Source of the DNA: Imperialibacter roseus
GTDB lineage: Bacteria > Bacteroidota > Bacteroidia > Cytophagales > Cyclobacteriaceae
Length of the DNA: 64,000 nt
Direction of reading: 5' to 3'
NCBI RefSeq assembly: GCF_032999765.1
Contig: NZ_CP136051.1
Span: forward strand, 744,001-808,000
Shown: positions 1 through 8,109 of the stretch, piece after piece
Layout: every line of letters begins with the position of its first letter
How positions within the stretch are numbered: the first letter of the stretch is position 1
Notes under the pieces: generated by a model
What the model was told of the DNA's origin: nothing
Database searches by the model: none
What the model saw: only the letters and a program-made list of their open reading frames with translations
Position numbers and translations under genes: made by a program

Positions 1-2
1 GC

Positions 3-143
3 TATTATGGACTTTCCCGCATGATGGGACATAACATGATCAGCCTGAATGCCATTGTCGTAAACAGGGCAAAAGGTACCTTCTCAAAGAACCCCCTGAA
101 AGTTGTGGATGGTTTGATAAAAAAAGTTCTATCCAGAATATAG
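3..143 (+). CDS. C-terminal end of an unidentified protein (5' truncated by window edge)
   Basis: An open frame runs from the window edge to a TAG at 141-143 and gives 46 residues, rich in basic residues near the end. I do not recognise the family from this fragment, so no function is given. It is the only open forward frame at the edge, and it is followed by the promoter region of the YceI-like gene. It could be a real C-terminus or a chance frame; the lack of any stop over 46 codons and ordinary codon use favour a real gene. Confidence 0.5.
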   Translation, partial: YYGLSRMMGHNMISLNAIVVNRAKGTFSKNPLKVVDGLIKKVLSRI

Positions 144-222
144 CCCCAGATCGGCTAAAAGCTCACTTTTAAAAATATTTTCAATACTGGTGAAACATTT
201 AGAAGCTTAATTGTGTATATAC

Positions 223-238
223 ATGTATGTACATACAT
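223..238. promoter_or_regulatory. 16-bp perfect palindrome upstream of the YceI-like gene (candidate operator)
   Basis: ATGTATGTACATACAT is a perfect 16-bp palindrome ending 26 bp before the YceI-like start codon. It sits in a longer run of overlapping dyads, including TGTATATACA at 214-223 and ATACATGTAT at 219-228. A related inverted repeat lies upstream of the haem-binding gene pair at 20641-20664. A dimeric repressor site is an inference from symmetry and position. Confidence 0.45.
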
Positions 239-264
239 TTACATCATCAAATAACTAAAAACTT

Positions 265-849
265 ATGTTAAGCACAATTTTCACATCATTAGTACTTCTT
301 GTCAGCAATCCTTCTGCTGATGACACAAAAGCCGTTTACAAGGTAAGCACAGTAGAAAGCAAGGTAGTCTGGACGGGCGAAAAGCTGGCCGGTACTCACA
401 CTGGCACCATCAACCTTTCTCAGGGCGACCTTCAGTTCGACGGTGATAAGCTAACAGGTGGCTCATTTACCATCGACATGAATTCAATTGTTGACACGGA
501 CCTTGAGGGTGAGTACAAAGGTAAGCTGGAAGGACATCTTAAGTCTGACGACTTCTTTGGAGTAGCCACTTACCCCACTGCAACTTTCAAGATCACCAGT
601 GTGAAGTCAACCGGAAAAAACAAGTACGACGTATCTGGCGACATCACTATCAAAGGCACCACAGAGAAAATCACTTTTCCGGCCGAACTGGTTGTTAACG
701 GGAGCAAAGTAACCGCTACTTCTAAAATCACGGTTGACAGATCAAAATTTAATGTGAAGTATGGCTCTAAGAGCTTCTTTGCAGAAATTGGCGACAAAGT
801 GATTTACGATGAATTTGTACTGGACGTAACGCTTGTTGCGGCCAAGTAA
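265..849 (+). CDS. YceI family periplasmic lipid-binding protein
   Basis: The 194-residue protein starts with a short hydrophobic signal-like segment (residues 1-16) followed by the typical YceI domain. The sequence shows the opening 'YKVSTVESKVVWTGEKLAG', a DGDKLTGGSFTIDMNSI strand, a KSDDFFGVATYPTATFKI segment and the late DRSKFNVKYGS motif. YceI proteins form a lipocalin-like barrel that holds a polyisoprenoid-type lipid; they are often linked to respiratory or stress functions, but the substrate here is unknown. A palindrome precedes the gene and a hairpin terminator follows it, so it is probably a single-gene transcript. Confidence 0.9.
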   Translation: MLSTIFTSLVLLVSNPSADDTKAVYKVSTVESKVVWTGEKLAGTHTGTINLSQGDLQFDGDKLTGGSFTIDMNSIVDTDLEGEYKGKLEGHLKSDDFFGVATYPTATFKITSVKSTGKNKYDVSGDITIKGTTEKITFPAELVVNGSKVTATSKITVDRSKFNVKYGSKSFFAEIGDKVIYDEFVLDVTLVAAK

Positions 850-872
850 GTGAACCCAGTAAATAAGTAACT

Positions 873-907
873 AAGCCGATTCGGGAAACTGGATCGGCTT
901 TTTTTGT
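873..907 (+). terminator. Rho-independent terminator after the YceI-like gene
   Basis: AAGCCGAT at 873-880 pairs with ATCGGCTT at 893-900 and is followed by a run of T residues. It lies 24 bp after the YceI stop codon. Confidence 0.8.
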
Positions 908-973
908 TTTGGCACGCACTTTGTATTCGGTAAATTACTTTTTAGAAAACGGATTATTTAATCGACAAATAGA

Positions 974-1597
974 ATGACCATGAAGAATTTTTTAATCTCG
1001 GCCTTCCTCCTGATTTCCGGGGCAGCCAGCGCTCAACAAATTGTAACAGATTTCGAGTCGCAGAAGAAGAGTATCGTGAAAATGGAGTTTTTCTCTCCGT
1101 TAACAGGCAACACCACCTTTGGGTATGAGCGGTATATAAAGGACTGGGTTTCCTGGGAAGCCAAAGTTGGAATCATTGGCTTAGGCCTCGATCCCAACGA
1201 AATTGACCCAAGTGGCGTGCTTTTCCGAGTGGGGCCAAAGTTTAAGCTCAATCCTGATTTTGTGGCTGATGGCATGAAAGGATCACACTTGCTAAGTGGA
1301 AAATATATCAGGCCAGAGATAGCCATGAGCTTTTTTACACAGGACAATATTGTGTATGATGAATTTAGTGGCAACGAGTCCAGAAACAGAGAGGATTACT
1401 CAGCTGTGGCGATTTTGTTGAACTATGGCCGCCAATATGTGCTGGCAGACATCATGAGCCTCGACTACCATGTCGGTCTGGGCTATGGGTTCAACAGTGG
1501 TGGTGAGGGAAGGTACAGCTACAGCCATGCTGCCGGCGGACGAGACTTTCCGGTGGCAGTCTCTGCCGGATTCACTATTGGTGTACTTTTGAAGTAA
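974..1597 (+). CDS. Outer-membrane beta-barrel protein, unknown role
   Basis: The 207-residue protein begins with a clear Sec signal peptide; residues 3-21 end in ...GAASAQQ, so cleavage near residue 21 is likely. A second ATG two codons in (980) may be the true start. The mature part alternates hydrophobic and polar residues, with many aromatic and glycine-rich turns (GNTTFGYERY, VGLGYGFN), and ends in strand-like residues with a terminal VLLK. This fits a small barrel of the type seen in Bacteroidota outer membranes. No family-specific motif was recognised. It is flanked by a terminator and a convergent gene, so it stands alone. Confidence 0.7.
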   Translation: MTMKNFLISAFLLISGAASAQQIVTDFESQKKSIVKMEFFSPLTGNTTFGYERYIKDWVSWEAKVGIIGLGLDPNEIDPSGVLFRVGPKFKLNPDFVADGMKGSHLLSGKYIRPEIAMSFFTQDNIVYDEFSGNESRNREDYSAVAILLNYGRQYVLADIMSLDYHVGLGYGFNSGGEGRYSYSHAAGGRDFPVAVSAGFTIGVLLK

Positions 1598-1651
1598 GAC
1601 ATAAGGCCTGGAAATATTGTAGCCGTCTGGTGAGTCACACTTACCGGGCGG

Positions 1652-2689
1652 CTATTTCTTTTTCTTACCGAGATTCCAGATGGTTTCAGCTTTTTTCCCC
1701 AATAGCCAGAAAGCCACGGCAAGGATCATGAAAAAGACGGCTTTGTGTAGCGTGTCCCAGCCGTACTCTACATAGCGGGAAAGCAGGTTGATGAGTAAAA
1801 ATACAATACCAAAGTCACGGCTAAGAAAATCATCATTCTTTAGCCCGTAAATGATGGCACCGACGCTAACAGCCGCCATGAGCACGGCCCACCCCCACAG
1901 CTCTACCTGGCTAACCTGGCTCCAGATATTGAAATCGGTATGGTTACCAAAAATGGATAGAAACCAAAGAGAGGTGAATAGCTGAAACAGGCCAAATCCG
2001 TAGGTAATAGGTTGAAACAAAGAAATTTTGGTATGGCCAATCAAAAAGGAGCCTCCAACGATAAGGAAGCTGAATACCGTATACCGGAGCGGGTAGTTCA
2101 TGCCCCAGAACAGACCCTCCCAATTGGTTACATAACCGGTTTCGGTGCCAAACCACGCACCAAAGGCCATCAGAAAGAAAAGCCAGATAACCTGCGAACG
2201 CAAACTGTAGGCTACCACGGCATACACGGCCGTAAGCAGAAGTATAAGCAGGGAAAAATGCCCCGACCCTGTATCAAACTGCAAGCCGAGGAAGGTGGCG
2301 GAGACAGCTGTGCTAATAACGCCCAGGATAAAAAGCGCTTCGTTGCTGTAAATCTGATCTGGCTTCTTCACCTTGCGTCGGTAGCCAAAGGCATACAATG
2401 CAAAAGCAAGAACAGCAAAAAGGAGACTTTTCACCCAGTGAGGGGCATCAATTAAATCCTCTATGAATTTGAGAATCCATTCGTCGGCGAGCAAAAGAAA
2501 AACACTGACAATGATGGAGCCAATAGCGAACAGGAAGGCGTAGAAGGCCAGCTTTTGCCAGTCGAAACCAACGGGCTGCACATCGTTAGCGAGCTTGTCA
2601 GAAGTTTTTTCATCGATAAGGCCGGAATCTTTCCAATGAGCAATAGCCTTTTTGATTATTTCAGCCTCTTTCTTGCCAGTTTGCAGCAT
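1652..2689 (-). CDS. DUF2157 domain-containing integral membrane protein
   Basis: The 345-residue protein has a soluble N-terminal helix pair (residues about 1-45, with AEIIKKAIAHWKDSGLID) followed by about nine hydrophobic segments. The N-terminal 'W..SGLI....' layout followed by a multi-spanning body is typical of DUF2157 proteins, whose function is unknown. It ends in a lysine-rich tail. Its start lies 3 bp after the stop of the ABC-F gene, so the two are probably co-transcribed. Assignment rests on overall architecture rather than a catalytic motif. Confidence 0.75.
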   Translation of the reverse strand: MLQTGKKEAEIIKKAIAHWKDSGLIDEKTSDKLANDVQPVGFDWQKLAFYAFLFAIGSIIVSVFLLLADEWILKFIEDLIDAPHWVKSLLFAVLAFALYAFGYRRKVKKPDQIYSNEALFILGVISTAVSATFLGLQFDTGSGHFSLLILLLTAVYAVVAYSLRSQVIWLFFLMAFGAWFGTETGYVTNWEGLFWGMNYPLRYTVFSFLIVGGSFLIGHTKISLFQPITYGFGLFQLFTSLWFLSIFGNHTDFNIWSQVSQVELWGWAVLMAAVSVGAIIYGLKNDDFLSRDFGIVFLLINLLSRYVEYGWDTLHKAVFFMILAVAFWLLGKKAETIWNLGKKKK

Positions 2690-2692
2690 GCT

Positions 2693-4561
2693 TTATGCGT
2701 TTAGCTCTGAGAGCTCAAGCCACCGGAGCTCTTTTTCTTCCAGCAAGGTATCAATTTCTTCTATTTTTGATGCCCATTCGGTAAGCTCCTCGTGTGACCC
2801 ATTTCCACTGTTTAACTGGAGGATGAATCCTTTCTTCTTTTCTTCTAACTCCTTCAACTCGGCTTCAATGCCTTCCAGTTCTCTTTTCTCCTTATAAGAA
2901 AGCGCTTTTTTTTCGGTTGGCTTGGCTACCTCTTTCTGTTTTTCTTTAGGAGCAGGTTTTTCCAGCTTGGCCGCTTTCTCTGCCTGCTGCTCACGGAAGT
3001 CGGTGTAGTTGCCAGGGAAGTCGTGGATCACTCCACCGCCTTCAAACACAAACAGGTGGTCGGTGGTGCGGTCGAGGAAGTACCGGTCGTGAGACACCAC
3101 CATCAGGCAACCAGGAAAACCTTCCAGGAAGTCTTCCAACACATTCAGCGTTGTGATGTCCAGGTCATTGGTAGGTTCATCGAGTATTAAGAAGTTCGGA
3201 TTTTTGGCAAGGATGAGCAGGAGCTGCAGCCTTCTTTTTTCACCACCACTTAATTTTCCAATGATTTGATATTGCTTTTCAGGAGGAAACAGAAACCTTG
3301 TAAGCAATTGCGATGCAGTAATAATGGAACCGTCGGGCCCGGGATGCACTTCGGCCACTTCTTTTACAGCCTCAATTACTTTCTGGCTGTCGTTGAAAGT
3401 GAAATCTTCCTGGGTATAGTACCCAAACATGGTATTGACACCCTTGTCGGTGGTGCCAGCATTTGGAAGCTGCTTACCGGTAAGGATATTAAGAAAAGTT
3501 GTTTTACCAGCACCGTTTTTACCGACGATGCCAATCCTGTCGTTTTTCTTGAAGGTGTAGTTGAACTTGTTGAGGATGGTGAGATCGTCATAGGCATGCG
3601 ACACATCCTTTAGCTCCATAATCTTTCCACCCAGTCGGCGGCCTTCTGCGTGAAGCTCCACCTTGTCCTGGCCAAGTTTTTTCGATGCAGTTTCTTTAAT
3701 GCCTTCAAAAGCTTCCACTCTGTACTTAGCCTTTGTGCCCCTGGCTCTGGGTTGCTTTCTGATCCAGTCAAGCTCCTTTTTCATGAGGTTGCGTGCCTTG
3801 TCGACCACGGTCGATTCCAGGGCCTGCCGTTCTGATTTCTTTTCCAGAAAGTAGGCATAGTTGCCCTGGTAGCGGTTCATCTGTCCGCCGTCCAGCTCGA
3901 ATATCAAATTGCAGACATTGTCGAGGAAGTAACGGTCGTGAGTGATGAGCAGGAGGGTAGTGTTTTGTGTAGCAAGGTGCTTTTCGAGCCATTCCACTGT
4001 CGCCAAATCCAGGTGGTTGGTAGGTTCGTCGAGCAGCAGTACATCAGGCTGTTCGATCAGTATTTTGGCCAGTGCCACTCGCTTTTTTTGGCCGCCCGAC
4101 AGGGTACCCATCAGTATATCTACATCGAGTAGGCCCATTTGGCCTATTACCTGGCGCACAAAAGCCTCAAAATCCCAGGCCTGCAATTCATCCATTTTCT
4201 CAAGCACACCTTCGGGGAAATCTTTGCCGTGATGTTCCGCCTGGTACATGGCCTCTTCGTAATCACGAATGGCTCGAATCATGGGGGAATTGGCTTCGAA
4301 GAGAGTGTCTAAAATGGAGGTTTGTGGATCAAACTCAGGCTGCTGGGGCAGGTAGGATACCTTGAAGTCTTTGCGGGTAGATACTTTACCGCCGTCCGGC
4401 GCTTCCCATCCGGCAATGGTCTTAAGAAGCGTAGACTTACCGCAGCCATTTACTCCAATGATGGCAGCTTTTTCTCCCTGGCTAAGGCCAAAGGTGAGGT
4501 TGGTAAATAGAGGCTTGTCGGTGAATGACTTAGCTAAATTTTCAACGGAAATAATATTCAT
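2693..4561 (-). CDS. ABC-F family ATPase (Uup-like)
   Basis: The 622-residue soluble protein carries two ABC ATPase domains in tandem and no membrane segments, which defines the ABC-F family. Domain 1 has Walker A GVNGCGKST (residues 36-44), signature LSGGQKKRVALAK and Walker B VLLLDEPTNHLD. Domain 2 has GKNGAGKTT, LSGGEKRRLQLL and FLILDEPTNDLD. A lysine/glutamate-rich linker and a C-terminal coiled coil (about residues 535-620) match Uup-type members, which act on ribosomes or branched DNA. The exact subgroup cannot be fixed by eye. The DUF2157 gene follows after 3 bp. Confidence 0.92.
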   Translation of the reverse strand: MNIISVENLAKSFTDKPLFTNLTFGLSQGEKAAIIGVNGCGKSTLLKTIAGWEAPDGGKVSTRKDFKVSYLPQQPEFDPQTSILDTLFEANSPMIRAIRDYEEAMYQAEHHGKDFPEGVLEKMDELQAWDFEAFVRQVIGQMGLLDVDILMGTLSGGQKKRVALAKILIEQPDVLLLDEPTNHLDLATVEWLEKHLATQNTTLLLITHDRYFLDNVCNLIFELDGGQMNRYQGNYAYFLEKKSERQALESTVVDKARNLMKKELDWIRKQPRARGTKAKYRVEAFEGIKETASKKLGQDKVELHAEGRRLGGKIMELKDVSHAYDDLTILNKFNYTFKKNDRIGIVGKNGAGKTTFLNILTGKQLPNAGTTDKGVNTMFGYYTQEDFTFNDSQKVIEAVKEVAEVHPGPDGSIITASQLLTRFLFPPEKQYQIIGKLSGGEKRRLQLLLILAKNPNFLILDEPTNDLDITTLNVLEDFLEGFPGCLMVVSHDRYFLDRTTDHLFVFEGGGVIHDFPGNYTDFREQQAEKAAKLEKPAPKEKQKEVAKPTEKKALSYKEKRELEGIEAELKELEEKKKGFILQLNSGNGSHEELTEWASKIEEIDTLLEEKELRWLELSELNA

Positions 4562-4657
4562 TGACCCTGCAGCAGTTAATTGAAATTTGATTCAGGCTGC
4601 AAAAGTACCAGTTGCAAACCACGATTAACTAATAACAGTCAACAAATAACTTTCGTG

Positions 4658-4942
4658 CTAGCTCTTCATTTTCTTAAAAGCCGCCTCTGCAGCGGCTCGT
4701 AGTTCACCAATAGCTTTTTCAAGATGCTCCCTTACTTCGATCCATTTGGGCTCATTCTTAGCTTTGAACGACTCAAACTCTTCCTCCAGCTTTTCTTTCT
4801 GGCCCTTGAGTTCAGCTATTTTTTCTTCGATTTCGTCAGTCAAGCCATCCTTTTTCTTTTTGCCTTCTACAATAAGCTGGTCAATTTTTTTACCAAGCTC
4901 GGAAAGCAGCGACTCTACTTTGCCTTGTTCTTCTTGCGACAT
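4658..4942 (-). CDS. Small charged coiled-coil protein
   Basis: The 94-residue protein is almost entirely heptad-like helix, with a very high content of E and K (for example EEIEEKIAELKGQKEKLEEE). There is no signal peptide and no membrane segment. The family is not recognised with confidence; it resembles small cytoplasmic coiled-coil proteins of the sll1863 stress type, but this is only a resemblance in composition. It lies 47 bp downstream of the lipid kinase gene on the same strand and may share its transcript. Confidence 0.65.
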   Translation of the reverse strand: MSQEEQGKVESLLSELGKKIDQLIVEGKKKKDGLTDEIEEKIAELKGQKEKLEEEFESFKAKNEPKWIEVREHLEKAIGELRAAAEAAFKKMKS

Positions 4943-4989
4943 ATCGAAAGGATTTAGATTTATAATGGAAGGTAGAAGGATCGGATGAT

Positions 4990-5865
4990 TTATGCAATGA
5001 CTTTTACCCCTTTGCGCACGACCTTCAGTTTTACTTTGTTCACTTTGGCCCTTGCTTCGCCATCGATGTGGAGGTAGATGCCTTTTTTTGATTCAATAGT
5101 CGCCTTCTTCACCGCATACTCTTTTTGAAGTCTTGATTGATGGATCGACTTGCTGAAAAGCTGCCAAACCAGAAACGGTACGTCTAACCATTGAAATTTC
5201 TTTAACACGACGATGTTGACTTTGCCATCGTCGAGTTCTGCTTTGGGGGCAATAAAGGCATTGTTGCCAAACTGTGTGCTGTTAGCAAAGCTGACCATCA
5301 TCGCCTTTTCTTTAAAAGTTTTGCCTTTGAAGGAGATTTTGATCGGACGATCTTTTGACTTGCCGAACTCTTGCAGCGTCACTTTTGCGTATGATTTTAG
5401 TCCTCTAACCTTCAGGTTCTTGAACTTGTGCGCCACTTTGGCATCGAAGCCAATACCCGCCACATTGACGAAGCTATCATCATTGATTTTTACGTAATCA
5501 ATGGATCTCACCTTTCCTTTGTTAAGGGTTTGGAAAGCTCCTTCGATGTTCATGGGGATGTTGAGTGTTCTTGCGAGCCCATTGCCAGAGCCAGAAGGAA
5601 CCACGCCAAACCATTTCTTGCTGTCCAGCACACCTTTGAAAACCTCGTTCACGGTACCGTCCCCCCCCACTGCGATAAAGCCATCAAATTCTGCAATTCT
5701 TTTCTGAATTGTTTCGGTGCCGTCACCAGCATGTCTGGTTACATGCATTTCGTAGTCGAACCTCTCGTGATCCAACCACTTACTAATGAGGGCTTCTTCA
5801 AACTTGTGGGTGCGGGTGCCAGCGGTGGGATTGACGATGAAAAGGATTTTCTTTTTCCTGGGCAT
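4990..5865 (-). CDS. Diacylglycerol kinase family lipid kinase (YegS/BmrU type)
   Basis: The N-terminal half carries the DAGK catalytic signature: IVNPTAGTRTHKF near the start, VGGDGTVNEVF for nucleotide binding, and PSGSGNGLARTL. Proteins of this family phosphorylate lipids with ATP at the membrane surface. The start is placed at the ATG at 5865, giving 291 residues (MPRKKKILFIVNP). The longer frame from 5925 overlaps the adenine deaminase gene and adds residues unlike the family. With this start the gene begins one base after the deaminase stop, so it is translated from the same message. Confidence 0.9.
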   Translation of the reverse strand: MPRKKKILFIVNPTAGTRTHKFEEALISKWLDHERFDYEMHVTRHAGDGTETIQKRIAEFDGFIAVGGDGTVNEVFKGVLDSKKWFGVVPSGSGNGLARTLNIPMNIEGAFQTLNKGKVRSIDYVKINDDSFVNVAGIGFDAKVAHKFKNLKVRGLKSYAKVTLQEFGKSKDRPIKISFKGKTFKEKAMMVSFANSTQFGNNAFIAPKAELDDGKVNIVVLKKFQWLDVPFLVWQLFSKSIHQSRLQKEYAVKKATIESKKGIYLHIDGEARAKVNKVKLKVVRKGVKVIA

Positions 5866-5866
5866 T

Positions 5867-7483
5867 TTACTCTTTGAAAAGTGGCACAAAGGTAAACCTT
5901 TCGCCATCAAAAAGTCCCTGGTCACTTAACTTTAACATAGGGATAACAAGCAGTGCCATAAAGGATAATGTCATGAAAGGCGCTGACAAAGTGGAGCCCA
6001 ACTCTTTGGCCATCAGGTCAATCTCCTGGTATTTATTTCCAACAGTGTAGCCGTCTTCTTTTGCCATCAATCCAGCGACGGGTAATGGTAGTACCTTTTG
6101 CTTTCCCTTTCCGATAGCAGCTATTCCGCCTTTGTTCTCAACTAGCAGGTTGACTGTTTCGCAAATGGCTTCGTTGGAAACGCCGATGGCCAGAATATTG
6201 TGCGAGTCGTGCCCGACGGTGGAGGCAATGGCGCCTTCTTTCAGCCCAAAGTTGCGGATGTAGGCGATAGCAGGCGGCTGATCGCTGTAGCGGTTGATGA
6301 CCGCAAATTTCAACACATCATGTTCGATGGATGTTTGTGAATCCGAATCCAGTAGGCTTGCATCAAACCAGCTTTCTCTGGTGATGAGCTGGCCGTCGAG
6401 AGCATCGATAACTCTTACTTGCGAACCACCCATTTTTAGGTAGAAGTCACTTGGTTTCTTGGGCTGGCAATTGAACTGGTTGATGGGCGAGCAAGGCTTG
6501 GTTACAAAAAGGGCTTTCCCATGTTCGGCTACTTTTTGCCCATCGGTCCATGTCTCCAAAACGTTAAAGGTTTCAATGCTGCCTATCACAATAAAATCGG
6601 CGGGGTCGCCCTTTTGCAGCAGACCAACATTCAATCCGTAATGCCTGACGGGGTTGATGCATGCTACCTGCAACACATCGAAAAGGTCGTGCCCTTTTTT
6701 TAACGCTCGCACGACTAGTTGATTGATATGGCCTTCAATCAGGTTGTCTGGATGCTTATCGTCGGAGCAGAACATCAGCTGATCGGCATGATCCTTCATT
6801 AGTGGGATTAACGCCTCAAAGTTTTTTGCAGCACTGCCCTCCCGAATGAGTATTTTCATGCCGTGCTTCAGCTTGTTCAGAGCTTCTTCAATAGTGAAGC
6901 ATTCGTGGTCGGTGCTGATACCTGCCGAGATGTAGGTAGCAGCTTGCTCTCCTTTGAGTCCGGGCGCATGCCCATCCACAGGCTTGCCATGCTTTTGTGC
7001 TACTTTGATTTTGTCCATCACCAGCGCATCCCTGTGCAGCACCCCCGGCCAGTTCATCATTTCAGCAAGGTATTTGATCTCAGGTTTAGAAAGCAGATAA
7101 TCAATATCCTCAGCGGTGATGATGGCTCCTGCTGTTTCGAACGGAGTGGCTGGCACGCAGGAGGGTGCGCCGAAGTTGAACTTCAGTGGAACGGTCTTAG
7201 CATTCTCGATCATGAACTCAACGCCGGCTACACCCAGCACATTGCCAATCTCATGTGGATCGGATACTGTGGCGACTGTGCCATGTGTAACGGCCATCTT
7301 CGCAAATTCTGACGGGACGAGCATCGAGCTTTCAATGTGCACATGCGCATCGACAAAGCCGGGAAGAATGAACCTTGGCGGAGCGTCTTTTAACTCGTCA
7401 ACGCTTTTTATGACGCCTGCTTCTATGGTGAGTCTGCCGGGGTAGATTCTTTTGTTCTCAATGTCAATTATTTGCCCTTCCAT
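5867..7483 (-). CDS. ade: Adenine deaminase
   Basis: The 538-residue protein is an amidohydrolase that converts adenine to hypoxanthine and ammonia in purine salvage. Metal-binding H47 and H49 lie in GFVDAHVHIESSM, which is typical of Ade; further family landmarks are DPHEIGNVLG, APGLKGEQAATYISAG-type residues, MFCSDDKHPDNL and the C-terminal VGHDSHNILAIG. The N-terminus is shorter than in the E. coli enzyme, with about 40 residues before the metal motif. It is the first gene of a leftward group with the lipid kinase. Confidence 0.93.
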   Translation of the reverse strand: MEGQIIDIENKRIYPGRLTIEAGVIKSVDELKDAPPRFILPGFVDAHVHIESSMLVPSEFAKMAVTHGTVATVSDPHEIGNVLGVAGVEFMIENAKTVPLKFNFGAPSCVPATPFETAGAIITAEDIDYLLSKPEIKYLAEMMNWPGVLHRDALVMDKIKVAQKHGKPVDGHAPGLKGEQAATYISAGISTDHECFTIEEALNKLKHGMKILIREGSAAKNFEALIPLMKDHADQLMFCSDDKHPDNLIEGHINQLVVRALKKGHDLFDVLQVACINPVRHYGLNVGLLQKGDPADFIVIGSIETFNVLETWTDGQKVAEHGKALFVTKPCSPINQFNCQPKKPSDFYLKMGGSQVRVIDALDGQLITRESWFDASLLDSDSQTSIEHDVLKFAVINRYSDQPPAIAYIRNFGLKEGAIASTVGHDSHNILAIGVSNEAICETVNLLVENKGGIAAIGKGKQKVLPLPVAGLMAKEDGYTVGNKYQEIDLMAKELGSTLSAPFMTLSFMALLVIPMLKLSDQGLFDGERFTFVPLFKE

Positions 7484-7575
7484 TTTGTCTCTACTTGGAT
7501 TTATAGGATTGAAAGATGATAAGATTAGTATTTTAGTTACCTGTAATTATTTGAATCCAAACTTTATCAGAAGCC

Positions 7576-7983
7576 ATGATTTACGAAGAACTCACACATC
7601 GGATAATTGGGTGCGCAATGAAGGTACATACCTTTCTAGGAAACGTTTTTCACGGTTCGCCGTTGCGAGAGGTAATATACCAAAGAGCCCTTGCAATCGA
7701 AATGGAAAAGCAAGGTCTTGGGTATGCAAGAGAGATGGAAATGACCATCTATTATGAAGGAATTGATATTGGGACTCGCAGAGTGGACTTTTTCGTTGAA
7801 GATAAGATCATGGTTGAGTTGAAAGCGGTGATCGAATTGAACGATAATCATCTTAACCAATGCAGAAACTACCTGGAAGCTTACAATTTACCTGTTGGGC
7901 TCTTAATCAATTTTGGTAGCCGCAGTCTTCAATATAAGAGAATCTATAATACCAAACACCCAGATGTTAAGGCTAAGCAGTAA
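7576..7983 (+). CDS. GxxExxY family protein with an altered signature loop
   Basis: The 135-residue protein matches the GxxExxY family: MIYEELTHRIIGCAMKVH at the start, REVIYQRALAIEMEKQG, the central GTRRVDFFVEDKIMVELKA and the late GLLINFGSRSLQYKR. The DFFV...VELKA core resembles the PD-(D/E)XK nuclease fold, but the biological role is unknown. In family members I recall, the signature reads LGNGFQEVIYQRAL without a gap; here it reads LGNVFHGSPLREVIYQRAL. That is about five extra residues, and the usual glycine is displaced. The frame stays open, so the gene may still be functional. Confidence 0.85.
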   Translation: MIYEELTHRIIGCAMKVHTFLGNVFHGSPLREVIYQRALAIEMEKQGLGYAREMEMTIYYEGIDIGTRRVDFFVEDKIMVELKAVIELNDNHLNQCRNYLEAYNLPVGLLINFGSRSLQYKRIYNTKHPDVKAKQ

Positions 7984-7992
7984 CTATCGAAG

Positions 7993-8061
7993 CATTTCCT
8001 GACCTTACTCGAAAATCCTAAAATCCTTTCATCCAAGGAATCCTAGTAAAGACAGGAAATG
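7993..8061. repeat. Inverted repeat between two converging genes
   Basis: CATTTCCTG at 7993-8001 is repeated in inverted form as CAGGAAATG at 8053-8061, with weaker pairing (CTTACT with AGTAAAG) just inside. It lies between the converging GxxExxY and GH2 genes and could form a stem in RNA from either side. There is no T-run typical of a strong terminator. Confidence 0.35.
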
Positions 8062-8109
8062 ATTAATTCGACCACACATTCAAGTTGTGTTAAAATATCG
8101 TTTCAGCCC

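Noticed and set aside
2012-2455. 147-codon plus-strand frame
   Set aside because: It is opposite the DUF2157 gene, highly polar and without domain likeness.
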